The position numbers and the translations under genes were made by a program. A stretch of DNA of 17,955 bases from JAVXAG01 sp036660615 (GTDB lineage: Bacteria > Bacillota > Clostridia > Peptostreptococcales > Anaerovoracaceae). Positions 1 through 6,388 of the stretch are shown here, piece after piece. The stretch spans positions 1 through 17,955 of the forward strand of contig JAVXAG010000027.1 of NCBI GenBank assembly GCA_036660615.1, given 5' to 3'. Position 1 is the first letter of the stretch. The number at the start of each line of letters is the position of its first letter. The notes beneath the pieces are model-generated. The model was given only the letters and a program-made list of their open reading frames with translations. It was not told where the DNA came from and did not search any database.

Positions 1-12
1 TACCTTATAACA

Positions 13-53
13 AACAATGGCGCCGATTTACTAATCGACGCCATTGTTGTTTT
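13..53. terminator. Terminator hairpin, probably shared by converging transcripts
   Basis: A 10 bp stem (AACAATGGCG at 13-22 with CGCCATTGTT at 39-48) continues through one mismatch into a 5 bp inner stem (CGATT/AATCG) closed by a TACT loop. On the plus strand it is followed by TTGTTTTC. On the minus strand, behind the transporter gene that ends at 141, the tail is TTTGTT. It lies about 90 bases behind that gene and could also end a plus-strand gene lying before the window. Confidence 0.75.
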
Positions 54-140
54 CTGTTATGATATCTTTGATTTCATATTCAATTTTACTCGGTCTTTTC
101 ACCAATCCGTATAATTCATTCATAGCTAATATGTTAGCCA

Positions 141-1313
141 CTATTCAGCTTTTTGTTGGCTTTTGTTTTCTAACCATTTCTTTTGATCTACATGTTTTTT
201 TACTAAAGTCTCTTTTACAAATGTTCTAAATAGTGCGTAGCATACAGATGAAAGTGGGATAAATACCAACATACCTGTTACTCCCATTAATTTGCCTCCA
301 AGTGTAACTGCTACTAATACCCATATTGATGGTAATCCAACTGAATTTCCAACTACTTGTGGATAAATCAAGTTTCCTTCTACTTGTTGCAAAACAAGGA
401 AAAGGATTAAGAACATAAATGCTTTCCATGGATCTATTATTAATATAAGCACAACGCCTATGAAACATCCGAAAAATGCTCCGACTATTGGTATCAATGC
501 ACTTAACGAAATCACTACGCTTATTAACACTGCATATGGCATCTTAAATATTGTCATAGCGATAAAGAATAATGTCCCCAGAATAATTGCTTCTAAGCAT
601 TGCCCTGAAAGGAAACGTGAAAATGTTCTGTTTGCCATTGATAAAACATATATAGTCTTGTCCGCAACTTTTTCTGACATCAATGCGTAAATGATTTGTT
701 TGCATTGTCCCGAAAGCTTTTCTTTTTGCAATAATAGATATACTGAAAAAACAAATCCTATTAAGAATGAAAGTATTCCATTTACTATTCCACTTACCGC
801 ACCTACCCCTGAATCTATCATACTAGATGCGCCATTTTGTAGCATCACTACGGCCTTTCTTGCAAGTCCTTCCCAGTCAAAGGATATTTTATCTGCATAT
901 CCTTGCAAAACCGAAATATATTCTAGTTTTGACTCAATAAAAGTCTGCGCAGCATCTAGTGCCGGTGGTATTTGTTTTGCTAGTAATTGCATGGTGTTGG
1001 CTAGTTCCGGTATTATGATATACAATGCAATTGATAATACCCCTGTTACCAAAATCAATGTAATAAAATACGATATAGGCCTTCTTATTGCTTTGAATTT
1101 ATCCTTTTTTCTAAATATCCTGCCTTCGATTTGGCTCATAGGAACGTTTATTATAAAAGCAATTACGGCTCCCAAAACAAATGGGAAAATCAATCCAACT
1201 AATGTCCCCATCATTCCGCCTACAAGATCTAAATGTTGCAATATCCAATTAAATAATATTCCTCCGAACAGTATCATTGCGATTATTCTTATGTTTTTCT
1301 TATTAAAATCCAT
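141..1313 (-). CDS. AI-2E family transporter (membrane protein)
   Basis: A 390-residue polytopic membrane protein of the AI-2E transporter family (PF01594). Hydrophobic segments lie near residues 9-25, 35-57, 82-102, 175-196 and 240-370, with an amphipathic, mainly helical region at about 105-170 as is usual in the family. The family signature loop PIVGAF is at 275-280 and EGNLIYPQVVG at 312-322. Relatives export autoinducer-2, act as Na+/H+ antiporters or have no known substrate, so the substrate here is open. Length is normal (350-400). The ATG at 1313 is preceded by GGAGAGAG at good spacing. The tail is charged and lysine/glutamine rich. It stands alone, with its own promoter (1350-1378) and terminator (13-53). 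A second, more YtvI-like family member lies at 13344-14417. Family assignment is firm; function is not. Confidence 0.9.
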   Translation of the reverse strand: MDFNKKNIRIIAMILFGGILFNWILQHLDLVGGMMGTLVGLIFPFVLGAVIAFIINVPMSQIEGRIFRKKDKFKAIRRPISYFITLILVTGVLSIALYIIIPELANTMQLLAKQIPPALDAAQTFIESKLEYISVLQGYADKISFDWEGLARKAVVMLQNGASSMIDSGVGAVSGIVNGILSFLIGFVFSVYLLLQKEKLSGQCKQIIYALMSEKVADKTIYVLSMANRTFSRFLSGQCLEAIILGTLFFIAMTIFKMPYAVLISVVISLSALIPIVGAFFGCFIGVVLILIIDPWKAFMFLILFLVLQQVEGNLIYPQVVGNSVGLPSIWVLVAVTLGGKLMGVTGMLVFIPLSSVCYALFRTFVKETLVKKHVDQKKWLENKSQQKAE

Positions 1314-1349
1314 TAATCTCTCTCCAATCTCATCTATTGATTATACTGT

Positions 1350-1378
1350 ATTATATTACAAAAAAATATGTTTTACAA
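1350..1378 (-). promoter_or_regulatory. Sigma-A type promoter of the AI-2E transporter gene
   Basis: Read on the minus strand: TTGTAA (1378-1373), a 17-base spacer, then a perfect TATAAT (1355-1350). It sits about 37 bases before the ATG. The -10 is perfect and the -35 matches TTGACA at 4 of 6 positions. Confidence 0.6.
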
Positions 1379-1483
1379 ACGCAATATGATATAATTCACT
1401 AAAGTCACGATTATTTTATTTATTTTTTCTTTTCATGAAACTATTTATGCCTTATGAGGGACTATTATATTGAGGTGATGTAG

Positions 1484-1650
1484 ATGACAACGACAAACCT
1501 TCTATCATAAACAATATGGAAGTTTACATTGCAAGTGGGTTTTCCATGCACATCTGTGAGTTCCAGTACAAAGATTTGTATTTTGATATTGAAACTAGAG
1601 ATTTAACCGATGAAGAAGTAGTATCTATCCTAAAATCTATAATCAAATAA
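1484..1650 (+). pseudogene. Tiny frameshifted gene, or 8-codon leader plus 44-codon ORF
   Basis: A strong Shine-Dalgarno (TGAGGTGAT, 1471-1479) precedes ATG at 1484, but that frame stops after 8 codons (MTTTNLLS, stop 1508-1510). In another frame, open from about 1474, runs an ATG at 1516 giving 44 residues (starts MEVYIASGFSMHICEF, ends VVSILKSIIK, stop 1648-1650). The 1516 ATG has no ribosome binding site of its own. A terminator follows four bases after the stop. The layout (SD, coding sequence, terminator) looks like a complete small gene broken by an indel of one or two bases near 1486-1510. The alternative is translational reinitiation 5 bases after the leader stop. I do not recognise the family. 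The C-terminal segment is acidic and predicted helical (DLTDEEVVSILKSI). Confidence 0.35.
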
Positions 1651-1653
1651 ATA

Positions 1654-1708
1654 AAATCACACCATCACAATTGATCTAAAAAGTCAATATTATGGTGTGA
1701 TTTCTTTT
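1654..1708. terminator. Rho-independent terminator behind the small ORF
   Basis: Perfect 12 bp stem AAATCACACCAT (1654-1665) and ATGGTGTGATTT (1692-1703), 26-base loop, then CTTTTCT on the plus strand. The minus strand also has a T-rich tail, so it may act both ways. Confidence 0.75.
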
Positions 1709-1974
1709 CTGATTATGTGAAATAATAGTTCCACTATGTCTTATAGTTATAGTGACGCATATAAAATAGTTGATATCTATCATAAACGTCGATGTTCTTA
1801 CTCTCTGTTGTACTCCCCTGATTGTTAACTTTATTAAAGACATTTTCAACTCAATCCTCTTATTTGAACGTTTACAACAATGCCCCGTAATCGCCTAAAG
1901 TCTTTTTTATGCTTCTTCATTACCAAAATGTTACATTTGAAAAAGTACTTGCATCTAAAATGCCGAAAATACAC
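1709..1974. other. Non-coding gap before the LysR gene
   Basis: No supported gene between the terminator and the LysR promoter region. Two short frames (plus 1736-1828, minus 1676-1843) lack ribosome binding sites at workable spacing. No tRNA-like fold, long repeat or riboswitch-like conserved block was recognised. Composition is AT-rich like the rest of the window. Confidence 0.5.
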
Positions 1975-1980
1975 TATAAT
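1949..1980 (+). promoter_or_regulatory. Probable lysR promoter with internal palindrome
   Basis: A perfect TATAAT (1975-1980) lies 37 bases before the LysR start. The nearest -35-like element, TTGCAT (1949-1954), is 20 bases away, longer than optimal, as is often seen at activator-dependent or weak promoters. GCAT-N5-ATGC (1951-1963), a small inverted repeat, overlaps this -35 and the spacer and could be an operator for autoregulation. Confidence 0.35.
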
Positions 1981-2016
1981 GTAAACGCATACTAAATTTT
2001 AGGAGGAAAACTACAT

Positions 2017-2862
2017 ATGATCGAATTATATCAACTTATTGAACTAGTGACATTTTCAGAACAAGGAACTTTATCAAAAACCGCAGAGCAATTACACTTA
2101 TCTCAGCCCGCACTAACCCGTTCTATGCAGAAATTAGAGCGTGAATTAAATGTTCCTATTTTTATACGTCAAAAAAACAAAATCCATCTAAATCCAACAG
2201 GACATTTTGCTGTAAAATGTGCATCAAAAATCATTGCGGAAACTACGGATTTTGCTAATATAGTGCAAGCATACGCTCAAAGTCTGCAAACCATATCAGT
2301 AGGTTCTTGCTCCATACCACCAACGTGGGAGCTTTTTACGCTATTATCCGATTATTTTCCAAACAAAACTATTTCTACAGAAACAAGACCATATGACACA
2401 TTAATAAAAGGTTTAGAAAACGAAAAATACCAACTAATTATTACGAAAACATATATTGATGATGAAAATATAGTGTGTGAACATCTTTGCAACGAACATC
2501 TCTATTTATCTTTGCCACCAAAGCATCCATTATCCCATTGTAAAAGTTTGCATTTCGAGGACATTTCAGGGGGAACCATCCTACTAATGGCTGGCGCGAA
2601 TTCTTGGAACGACCTTTGCCGAAGAAAAATAAAAGAAGTGAAGTTCATGGTAAAACAAAGTAGAAATTATTTTGATTATTTAGCTACTAATTCTTCATTG
2701 TTATCATTCACAACGGATTTAGCACTTAAACACGAAAGGAAAAACACAAATCACATTATGATTCCTATTTTAAACAAAGAAGCAACACAAAGCTTCTATA
2801 TCTCTGCCAAGAAAGCAATGTCTCCAGTATTTTTTCAAATTTTTTGTAGACCTAAAAAATAA
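2017..2862 (+). CDS. LysR-family transcriptional regulator
   Basis: A 281-residue regulator with an N-terminal winged helix-turn-helix at about residues 5-62. The recognition region holds the family hallmark LSQPALTRSMQKLE (28-41), followed by the wing (VPIFIRQKNKIHLNPTG). Residues from about 88 form the effector-binding domain, which senses a small molecule in most LysR proteins. The domain is slightly shorter than usual (full length typically 290-300). Start ATG is fixed by AGGAGG at 2001-2006. No divergently transcribed target gene sits next to it, unlike many LysR genes: the neighbours are a non-coding gap upstream and a converging thioesterase gene downstream. The regulated genes and inducer are therefore unknown. 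DNA binding as a dimer or tetramer is family knowledge, not seen here. Confidence 0.92.
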   Translation: MIELYQLIELVTFSEQGTLSKTAEQLHLSQPALTRSMQKLERELNVPIFIRQKNKIHLNPTGHFAVKCASKIIAETTDFANIVQAYAQSLQTISVGSCSIPPTWELFTLLSDYFPNKTISTETRPYDTLIKGLENEKYQLIITKTYIDDENIVCEHLCNEHLYLSLPPKHPLSHCKSLHFEDISGGTILLMAGANSWNDLCRRKIKEVKFMVKQSRNYFDYLATNSSLLSFTTDLALKHERKNTNHIMIPILNKEATQSFYISAKKAMSPVFFQIFCRPKK

Positions 2863-2901
2863 GTGCAGTCATTAGAGTAAATTACTCCCTAACGACTACA
2901 C
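2863..2901. terminator. Imperfect hairpin between converging lysR and thioesterase genes
   Basis: Starts directly after the LysR stop. GTGCAGTCATTAGAGTAA (2863-2880) pairs imperfectly with TTACTCCCTAACGACTACAC (2882-2901): two mismatches and a 2-base bulge. The T tract is poor on the plus strand. Position between two converging genes suggests a shared terminator. Confidence 0.5.
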
Positions 2902-2936
2902 TATTATGGCACTAAATAAAACATTTGAATTTTGTG

Positions 2937-3686
2937 TTATATTTTTCTGACACCAATTTCCGCCTCAACATTAGTTTTTTCTCCGACTTTTGTATAAAAA
3001 TAATACGTTAATTGGGCATTTTTGTCTTCAGCCAAGGGTTCTTGTGCCTTTGATCTATAGATTTCTAAAGTTTTTCCGAGAGACCCTTCCGCCATGAAGC
3101 GAAGGTTAAGAGACGTTACCTCTTTGTGCATAATGTCAGGAATATGGTCACACAGCATATTGGGATAATTAGTGTTATTCATATGCATATTCATATCAAC
3201 ATCACTATAAAATACCATTCTTTCGCCAACCTTTTCATATTCCAATTTAGTAGGCAACCTAAATCTTTCCGATAAGTTCATCTTATAAGGCTCATCAGTT
3301 TCATAATTAGAAATATCCACTTCATTTGCTCTGCAAAGTCGGCCTGTATTCTTATTTACCACAGCCCACGAACTATAAGCTTTCATTGCAATGTGGCCTT
3401 CTTTTGCTATACTAAAACAACGAACAAAAGTTGCGCCTTTTTCTTGGCAACGCCAGGTGTTTACTTCGATTTCTTCATATTGATGCACCTGTTCAAAGAT
3501 TTCCACTGTCATCCTTGTGACAACAAATGATTTACCATCTAAAAACAAATCATAATACGATGGTTTCCTATCTCTCATCTGATGATGAGCGGTTTCCTGC
3601 ATATACCTTAGTGCCATCGTAGGTCTAAGATTGTTATTAAGATCTACATCGTGAGATGTGACCGTATACATTTCTTTATATTTCAT
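2937..3686 (-). CDS. Acyl-ACP thioesterase (FatA/FatB-like)
   Basis: A 249-residue double-hotdog protein of the acyl-ACP thioesterase family (PF01643). It would hydrolyse fatty acyl-ACP in the cytoplasm, releasing free fatty acid. The N-terminal hotdog spans about residues 1-130 (LRYMQETAHHQ around 27-36), the C-terminal one 145-249. The active-site segment DMNMHMNNTNY (164-174) matches the plant and bacterial N-x-H-x-N-N pattern, with N166 and H168 as likely catalytic residues. Start choice: an ATG 51 bases upstream (3737) would add 17 residues, but it lies inside the arm of a terminator hairpin and upstream of a TATAAT at 3721-3726. ATG 3686 has AGAGG at good spacing and begins the family's usual N-terminus (MKYKEMYTVTSHDVD). 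Convergent with lysR; same strand as, but terminated from, the bactofilin gene. Confidence 0.9.
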   Translation of the reverse strand: MKYKEMYTVTSHDVDLNNNLRPTMALRYMQETAHHQMRDRKPSYYDLFLDGKSFVVTRMTVEIFEQVHQYEEIEVNTWRCQEKGATFVRCFSIAKEGHIAMKAYSSWAVVNKNTGRLCRANEVDISNYETDEPYKMNLSERFRLPTKLEYEKVGERMVFYSDVDMNMHMNNTNYPNMLCDHIPDIMHKEVTSLNLRFMAEGSLGKTLEIYRSKAQEPLAEDKNAQLTYYFYTKVGEKTNVEAEIGVRKI

Positions 3687-3720
3687 TTTTTCCTCTTTAC
3701 TTTTCTTGTAAAATCCATCC

Positions 3721-3726
3721 ATTATA
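3721..3726 (-). promoter_or_regulatory. -10 element of the thioesterase gene
   Basis: Minus strand TATAAT directly behind the T tract of the 3734-3778 hairpin, about 35 bases before the chosen ATG. No good -35 is visible: the position falls within the hairpin arm. This supports separate transcription of the thioesterase and the shorter protein start. Confidence 0.4.
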
Positions 3727-3733
3727 TATTTTA

Positions 3734-3778
3734 ACATAAAAAAGGAGTAAAAACATTGTTTTTACTCCTTTTTTATGT
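3734..3778 (-). terminator. Perfect 21 bp hairpin terminator after the bactofilin gene
   Basis: Arms 3734-3754 and 3758-3778 are perfectly complementary (core GGAGTAAAAAC) with a 3-base loop. On the minus strand the second arm ends in a run of six T. It lies 20 bases behind the bactofilin stop. The sequence is symmetrical enough to act on both strands. Confidence 0.8.
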
Positions 3779-3798
3779 CTTTCGAACATTATATATTA

Positions 3799-4413
3799 TC
3801 ACACACTTTTTTGTAATTTTATATGGCTATCTAAATTGTCACTTTTTCTATTATCAGCTACACTTCTAACTAATAAATTTCCGACCAATGATGCACCTCT
3901 TTCAATAGCAAGCGTCCCATATGTAACATTGCCATCGAGTTTAGCTGTTTTATACAAGGCACCTAAATCCTTTATGTCCAAGTTTCCTATAATTTCTCCG
4001 CTAACTTCAATTTCATTTGCCACAATGTCTGACTTAATTTTGGAACAAATACCAATATTACACTTTCCTGAACATTGAATATTTTCCGCAACTACTACAC
4101 CGCCATCGACTGAAATTGAGTTTGCCTTAATATTTCCATCAACACTTCCTTCAATAAAGACATGCCCCTTGGAGGTAATCTTACCTTTTACAGAACCTAA
4201 AATGTTAATGTCCCCATCAGTTTTTATGTCTCCAACCAAATTTACGTCTTCAGCAATGACCGTAAGACTTTTCACTTTGGCTGGTTCCTCACTAATCTTA
4301 ATTGGGATGATTTTTTCCATCGGCTTTTCGTCCAATGACTCTTTACCATTGATAATTTCCGATAGCGCCGTTTTGAAATTATCCTGTTTCTTTACTGTTT
4401 TTCCCATTTTCAT
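3799..4413 (-). CDS. Bactofilin (polymer-forming cytoskeletal protein)
   Basis: A 204-residue bactofilin-family protein (PF04519, formerly DUF583). The core, about residues 48-185, shows the repeated short beta-strand pattern of a right-handed beta helix, with glycine and hydrophobic positions recurring (VNLVGDIKTDGDINILGSV, then EGSVDGNI, SGEIIGNL, GNVTYGTL). Flanks are unstructured and charged, as usual: residues 1-47 are lysine/glutamate rich and the last 20 polar. Known bactofilins self-assemble into filaments near the membrane and position cell-wall enzymes. The ATG is set by AAAGGAG eight bases upstream, which overlaps the end of the deacetylase gene's trailer. Only 21 bases separate it from the deacetylase stop, so the two are almost surely co-transcribed, and a terminator follows. 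Somewhat longer than many bactofilins (100-180). Confidence 0.92.
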   Translation of the reverse strand: MKMGKTVKKQDNFKTALSEIINGKESLDEKPMEKIIPIKISEEPAKVKSLTVIAEDVNLVGDIKTDGDINILGSVKGKITSKGHVFIEGSVDGNIKANSISVDGGVVVAENIQCSGKCNIGICSKIKSDIVANEIEVSGEIIGNLDIKDLGALYKTAKLDGNVTYGTLAIERGASLVGNLLVRSVADNRKSDNLDSHIKLQKSV

Positions 4414-4434
4414 GACCTAAACTCCTTTCCATCA

Positions 4435-5277
4435 TTATCTATTAACAAATGATACTTGTTTTACCCTTTTATCTAAACTATCAAAGTTATAACCTTTTTC
4501 CTTATATTCATTTATTATTTCATCAAGACTTTCGACAGTACACGCCTTATTATCATGCATCAAAAGTATTGTGTCAGACTTTAATTCAGTACCTTTCAGG
4601 GCGTTCTTTATAACTGATTTTCTATTTGCATTATTATCTGCATCCTCAGCAGAAGCATTCCAATCAAAATACTTAAACCCTCTTTGTTCCATTTTCTTTA
4701 TTATCTCTTTGCAAGTGGCTTCATTATAAGCATTTTGACTTCCTCCAGGAAAGCGAAAAATTTCTGCACAGACACCCGTCGCTTCATAAATTTTGTCATA
4801 TGTCTCATAAAAATCATCTAAATAACTATCTACAGATTTATATATTTTCTCATAGTTATGAGTTGTAGTATGTACCCCAATCGTGTGCCCTTCCTTAACC
4901 ATACGTTTAAGGATTGGTTCCGTTTCCGATGTTATCTGGTTGCCCACTACAAAGAAAGTTGCTTTAATGTGGTTAGCTGCCAATACGTCCAAAACTGTTT
5001 CCGTAAGTTTATTTGGTCCATCATCAAAAGTCAAAAATACTTTTTTATCTCTTTGCCACACAAAACTGTTACTACTCAAAAGAGATACACCCTTGTCAGA
5101 TCCAGTTTCCACTAATACCGCTTGATTCTGCACAATCTTCGCATAATCAATACATTTTACAGAAAGAACGCCTACGGCAACTATCAACAAAACCAAAATC
5201 AAAACAATACTGCCTATTATTAGATGCCTAAAAAACTTTACACTTCCAAAATAATAATTTGATGTTTCATTTTCCAT
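4435..5277 (-). CDS. Membrane-anchored polysaccharide deacetylase (NodB domain)
   Basis: A 280-residue protein with one N-terminal membrane helix (about 18-42) and an external NodB/carbohydrate esterase 4 domain (about 77-270). All CE4 motifs are visible: TFDDGP at 83-88 (catalytic base D85, metal ligand D86), HTTTH at 136-140 (metal histidines), RFPGGS at 175-180, DWNASAED at 205-212 and LLMHDN at 238-243. It should be an active, metal-dependent deacetylase. The substrate is likely peptidoglycan (GlcNAc or MurNAc), giving lysozyme resistance, by analogy to PgdA/PdaA types. The ATG is the only sensible start. A GGAAGG lies about 14 bases upstream, further than ideal. First gene of a two-gene operon with bactofilin and divergent from the LytTR regulator at 5458. 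Wrong substrate is the main uncertainty. Confidence 0.92.
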   Translation of the reverse strand: MENETSNYYFGSVKFFRHLIIGSIVLILVLLIVAVGVLSVKCIDYAKIVQNQAVLVETGSDKGVSLLSSNSFVWQRDKKVFLTFDDGPNKLTETVLDVLAANHIKATFFVVGNQITSETEPILKRMVKEGHTIGVHTTTHNYEKIYKSVDSYLDDFYETYDKIYEATGVCAEIFRFPGGSQNAYNEATCKEIIKKMEQRGFKYFDWNASAEDADNNANRKSVIKNALKGTELKSDTILLMHDNKACTVESLDEIINEYKEKGYNFDSLDKRVKQVSFVNR

Positions 5278-5360
5278 TACTATATATTCACCCTTCCTTT
5301 GTCAAACATTCTAGCAAATAAATTGTGAAAAATTTCAGATTTTCCCCAAATGCATTAGTT

Positions 5361-5400
5361 TTCGACTTTAAATGTAAAACTTCGACACAAAATATAAAAG
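5361..5400. repeat. Two 20 bp tandem repeats in the divergent deacetylase/LytTR promoter region
   Basis: Units 5361-5380 and 5381-5400 share 15 of 20 positions: both begin TTCGAC and contain AAAT-R-TAAAA. The 20 bp period is about two helical turns. LytTR regulators generally bind pairs of direct repeats spaced two turns apart on one DNA face, and a LytTR gene starts 58 bases further on, so this is a candidate operator. The exact LytTR consensus is not matched clearly. Confidence 0.5.
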
Positions 5401-5457
5401 CACTAGTAAGATTTACTATAAAATGATACAATATTAATAATAATTGGAGGTGATTTT

Positions 5458-6177
5458 TTGCATATTGCTATCTGTGATGACGACGTTTTAGAATTAACAC
5501 GAATTTCATCACTTCTAAATTTGTATAAACAGGAACGACACATTTATCTTACATATAAAACATATAACAACGCTACAGAAATGCTGGCTGATATGAACCA
5601 AAATCTATATGACTTGCTTCTGCTAGATATTTTGATGCCCGGATTTACCGGCATAGAAGCTGCCAAAGAAATAAGAACTTCCAATAATGAAGTTCCCATT
5701 GTTTTCCTTACTTCTTCACCAGAATTTGCACTAGACAGTTACTCAGTTAAAGCACGCGATTATATAATAAAACCAGTTTCAAAAAGCAAGCTTTTTTCTG
5801 TACTCGACTCAATATTGGAAGAAACACAAGAACCTATGAACGGATTGTCCCTTAAAACACAAAATGGCTTGTTGCGTATTTTCTTCTCAAAACTATCATA
5901 TGTAGAAGTAATGAATAAACAGTTATATTTTCATATGACCGACGGCTCAATAAAAAACGTCCATGGTTCTTTATCCGAATACGAAAATACACTTTTATCA
6001 CATAATGAATTTCTAAAAGTGCATCGCTCATTTATAGTTAATTTATGGTATATGAACGAACTAACTGCAAGTGGTTTTATCTCCAATAATGGTGATGTTA
6101 TTCCCATTTCTCGTCTTCTTTATAGCAAAGTACGGCACGCATATATGGAGCATTTGTTTGAGAAAAAGGAAGATTAA
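5458..6177 (+). CDS. LytTR-family response regulator (AgrA/VirR-like), TTG start
   Basis: A 239-residue two-domain response regulator. The receiver domain (1-120) has the acidic pair D7-D8, phospho-acceptor D57 in LLLLDILMPG, T85 in FLTSS and K105 in YIIKPV. The LytTR DNA-binding domain follows at about 132-235, with the typical SKLSYVEVMNKQLYFH, FLKVHRSFIVNL and PISRLLYSKV segments. The start is TTG at 5458, seven bases behind a perfect GGAGG (5446-5450). Translation from it gives the canonical MHIAICDD opening, and no ATG is available. There is no histidine kinase, AgrB or peptide gene next to it, so it is an orphan in this window. Its kinase must be elsewhere, or it acts without one. It diverges from the deacetylase-bactofilin operon, a plausible target. 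Confidence 0.92.
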   Translation: MHIAICDDDVLELTRISSLLNLYKQERHIYLTYKTYNNATEMLADMNQNLYDLLLLDILMPGFTGIEAAKEIRTSNNEVPIVFLTSSPEFALDSYSVKARDYIIKPVSKSKLFSVLDSILEETQEPMNGLSLKTQNGLLRIFFSKLSYVEVMNKQLYFHMTDGSIKNVHGSLSEYENTLLSHNEFLKVHRSFIVNLWYMNELTASGFISNNGDVIPISRLLYSKVRHAYMEHLFEKKED

Positions 6178-6206
6178 TAATTGCATTATTTAAGACTACT
6201 TTATTT

Positions 6207-6241
6207 AAAAAAATACTACCTGTCTTAAAAAACAGATAGTA
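6207..6241 (-). terminator. Terminator after the bceAB-like operon
   Basis: Minus-strand hairpin: arms 6241-6232 and 6223-6214 (TACTATCTGT with ACAGGTAGTA, one G-U pair), 8-base loop, then a run of seven T (6213-6207). Lies about 150 bases behind the permease stop. Confidence 0.75.
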
Positions 6242-6271
6242 CAAAAATTTATCCTATTAATATGAATTTTT

Positions 6272-6330
6272 AGCCTTGCCCACATACTGTTTCTATGAAA
6301 TAGTGTTTGGACAAGGCTTTTATTGTTTTT
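6272..6330 (+). terminator. Terminator after the LytTR regulator gene
   Basis: 22-base arms (6272-6293 and 6297-6318) pair with four exceptions, two of them G-U on the plus-strand RNA. The outer stem AGCCTTG/CAAGGCT is perfect, the loop is three bases, and TTTATTGTTTTT follows. Oriented for the plus-strand gene ending at 6177. Confidence 0.75.
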
Positions 6331-6388
6331 AGGCATAACCTTGAGATATGTGCCACTATGGTCTGTGCTTAGTCATAATTCTTGTGAT

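Noticed and set aside
691..1389. A long plus-strand frame opposite the AI-2E gene
   Set aside because: It mirrors the hydrophobic codons of a clear minus-strand gene and has no ribosome site.
1736..1828. A 30-codon plus-strand frame
   Set aside because: No ribosome binding site, no promoter and no recognisable sequence.
1676..1843. A 55-codon minus-strand frame in the gap before lysR
   Set aside because: AGAGG is about 13 bases from its ATG, the frame runs through the terminator at 1654-1703, and the predicted peptide looks random.
5458..6177. An agr-like quorum-sensing locus around the LytTR regulator
   Set aside because: No AgrB-like protease, no peptide precursor and no HPK10 kinase on either side.
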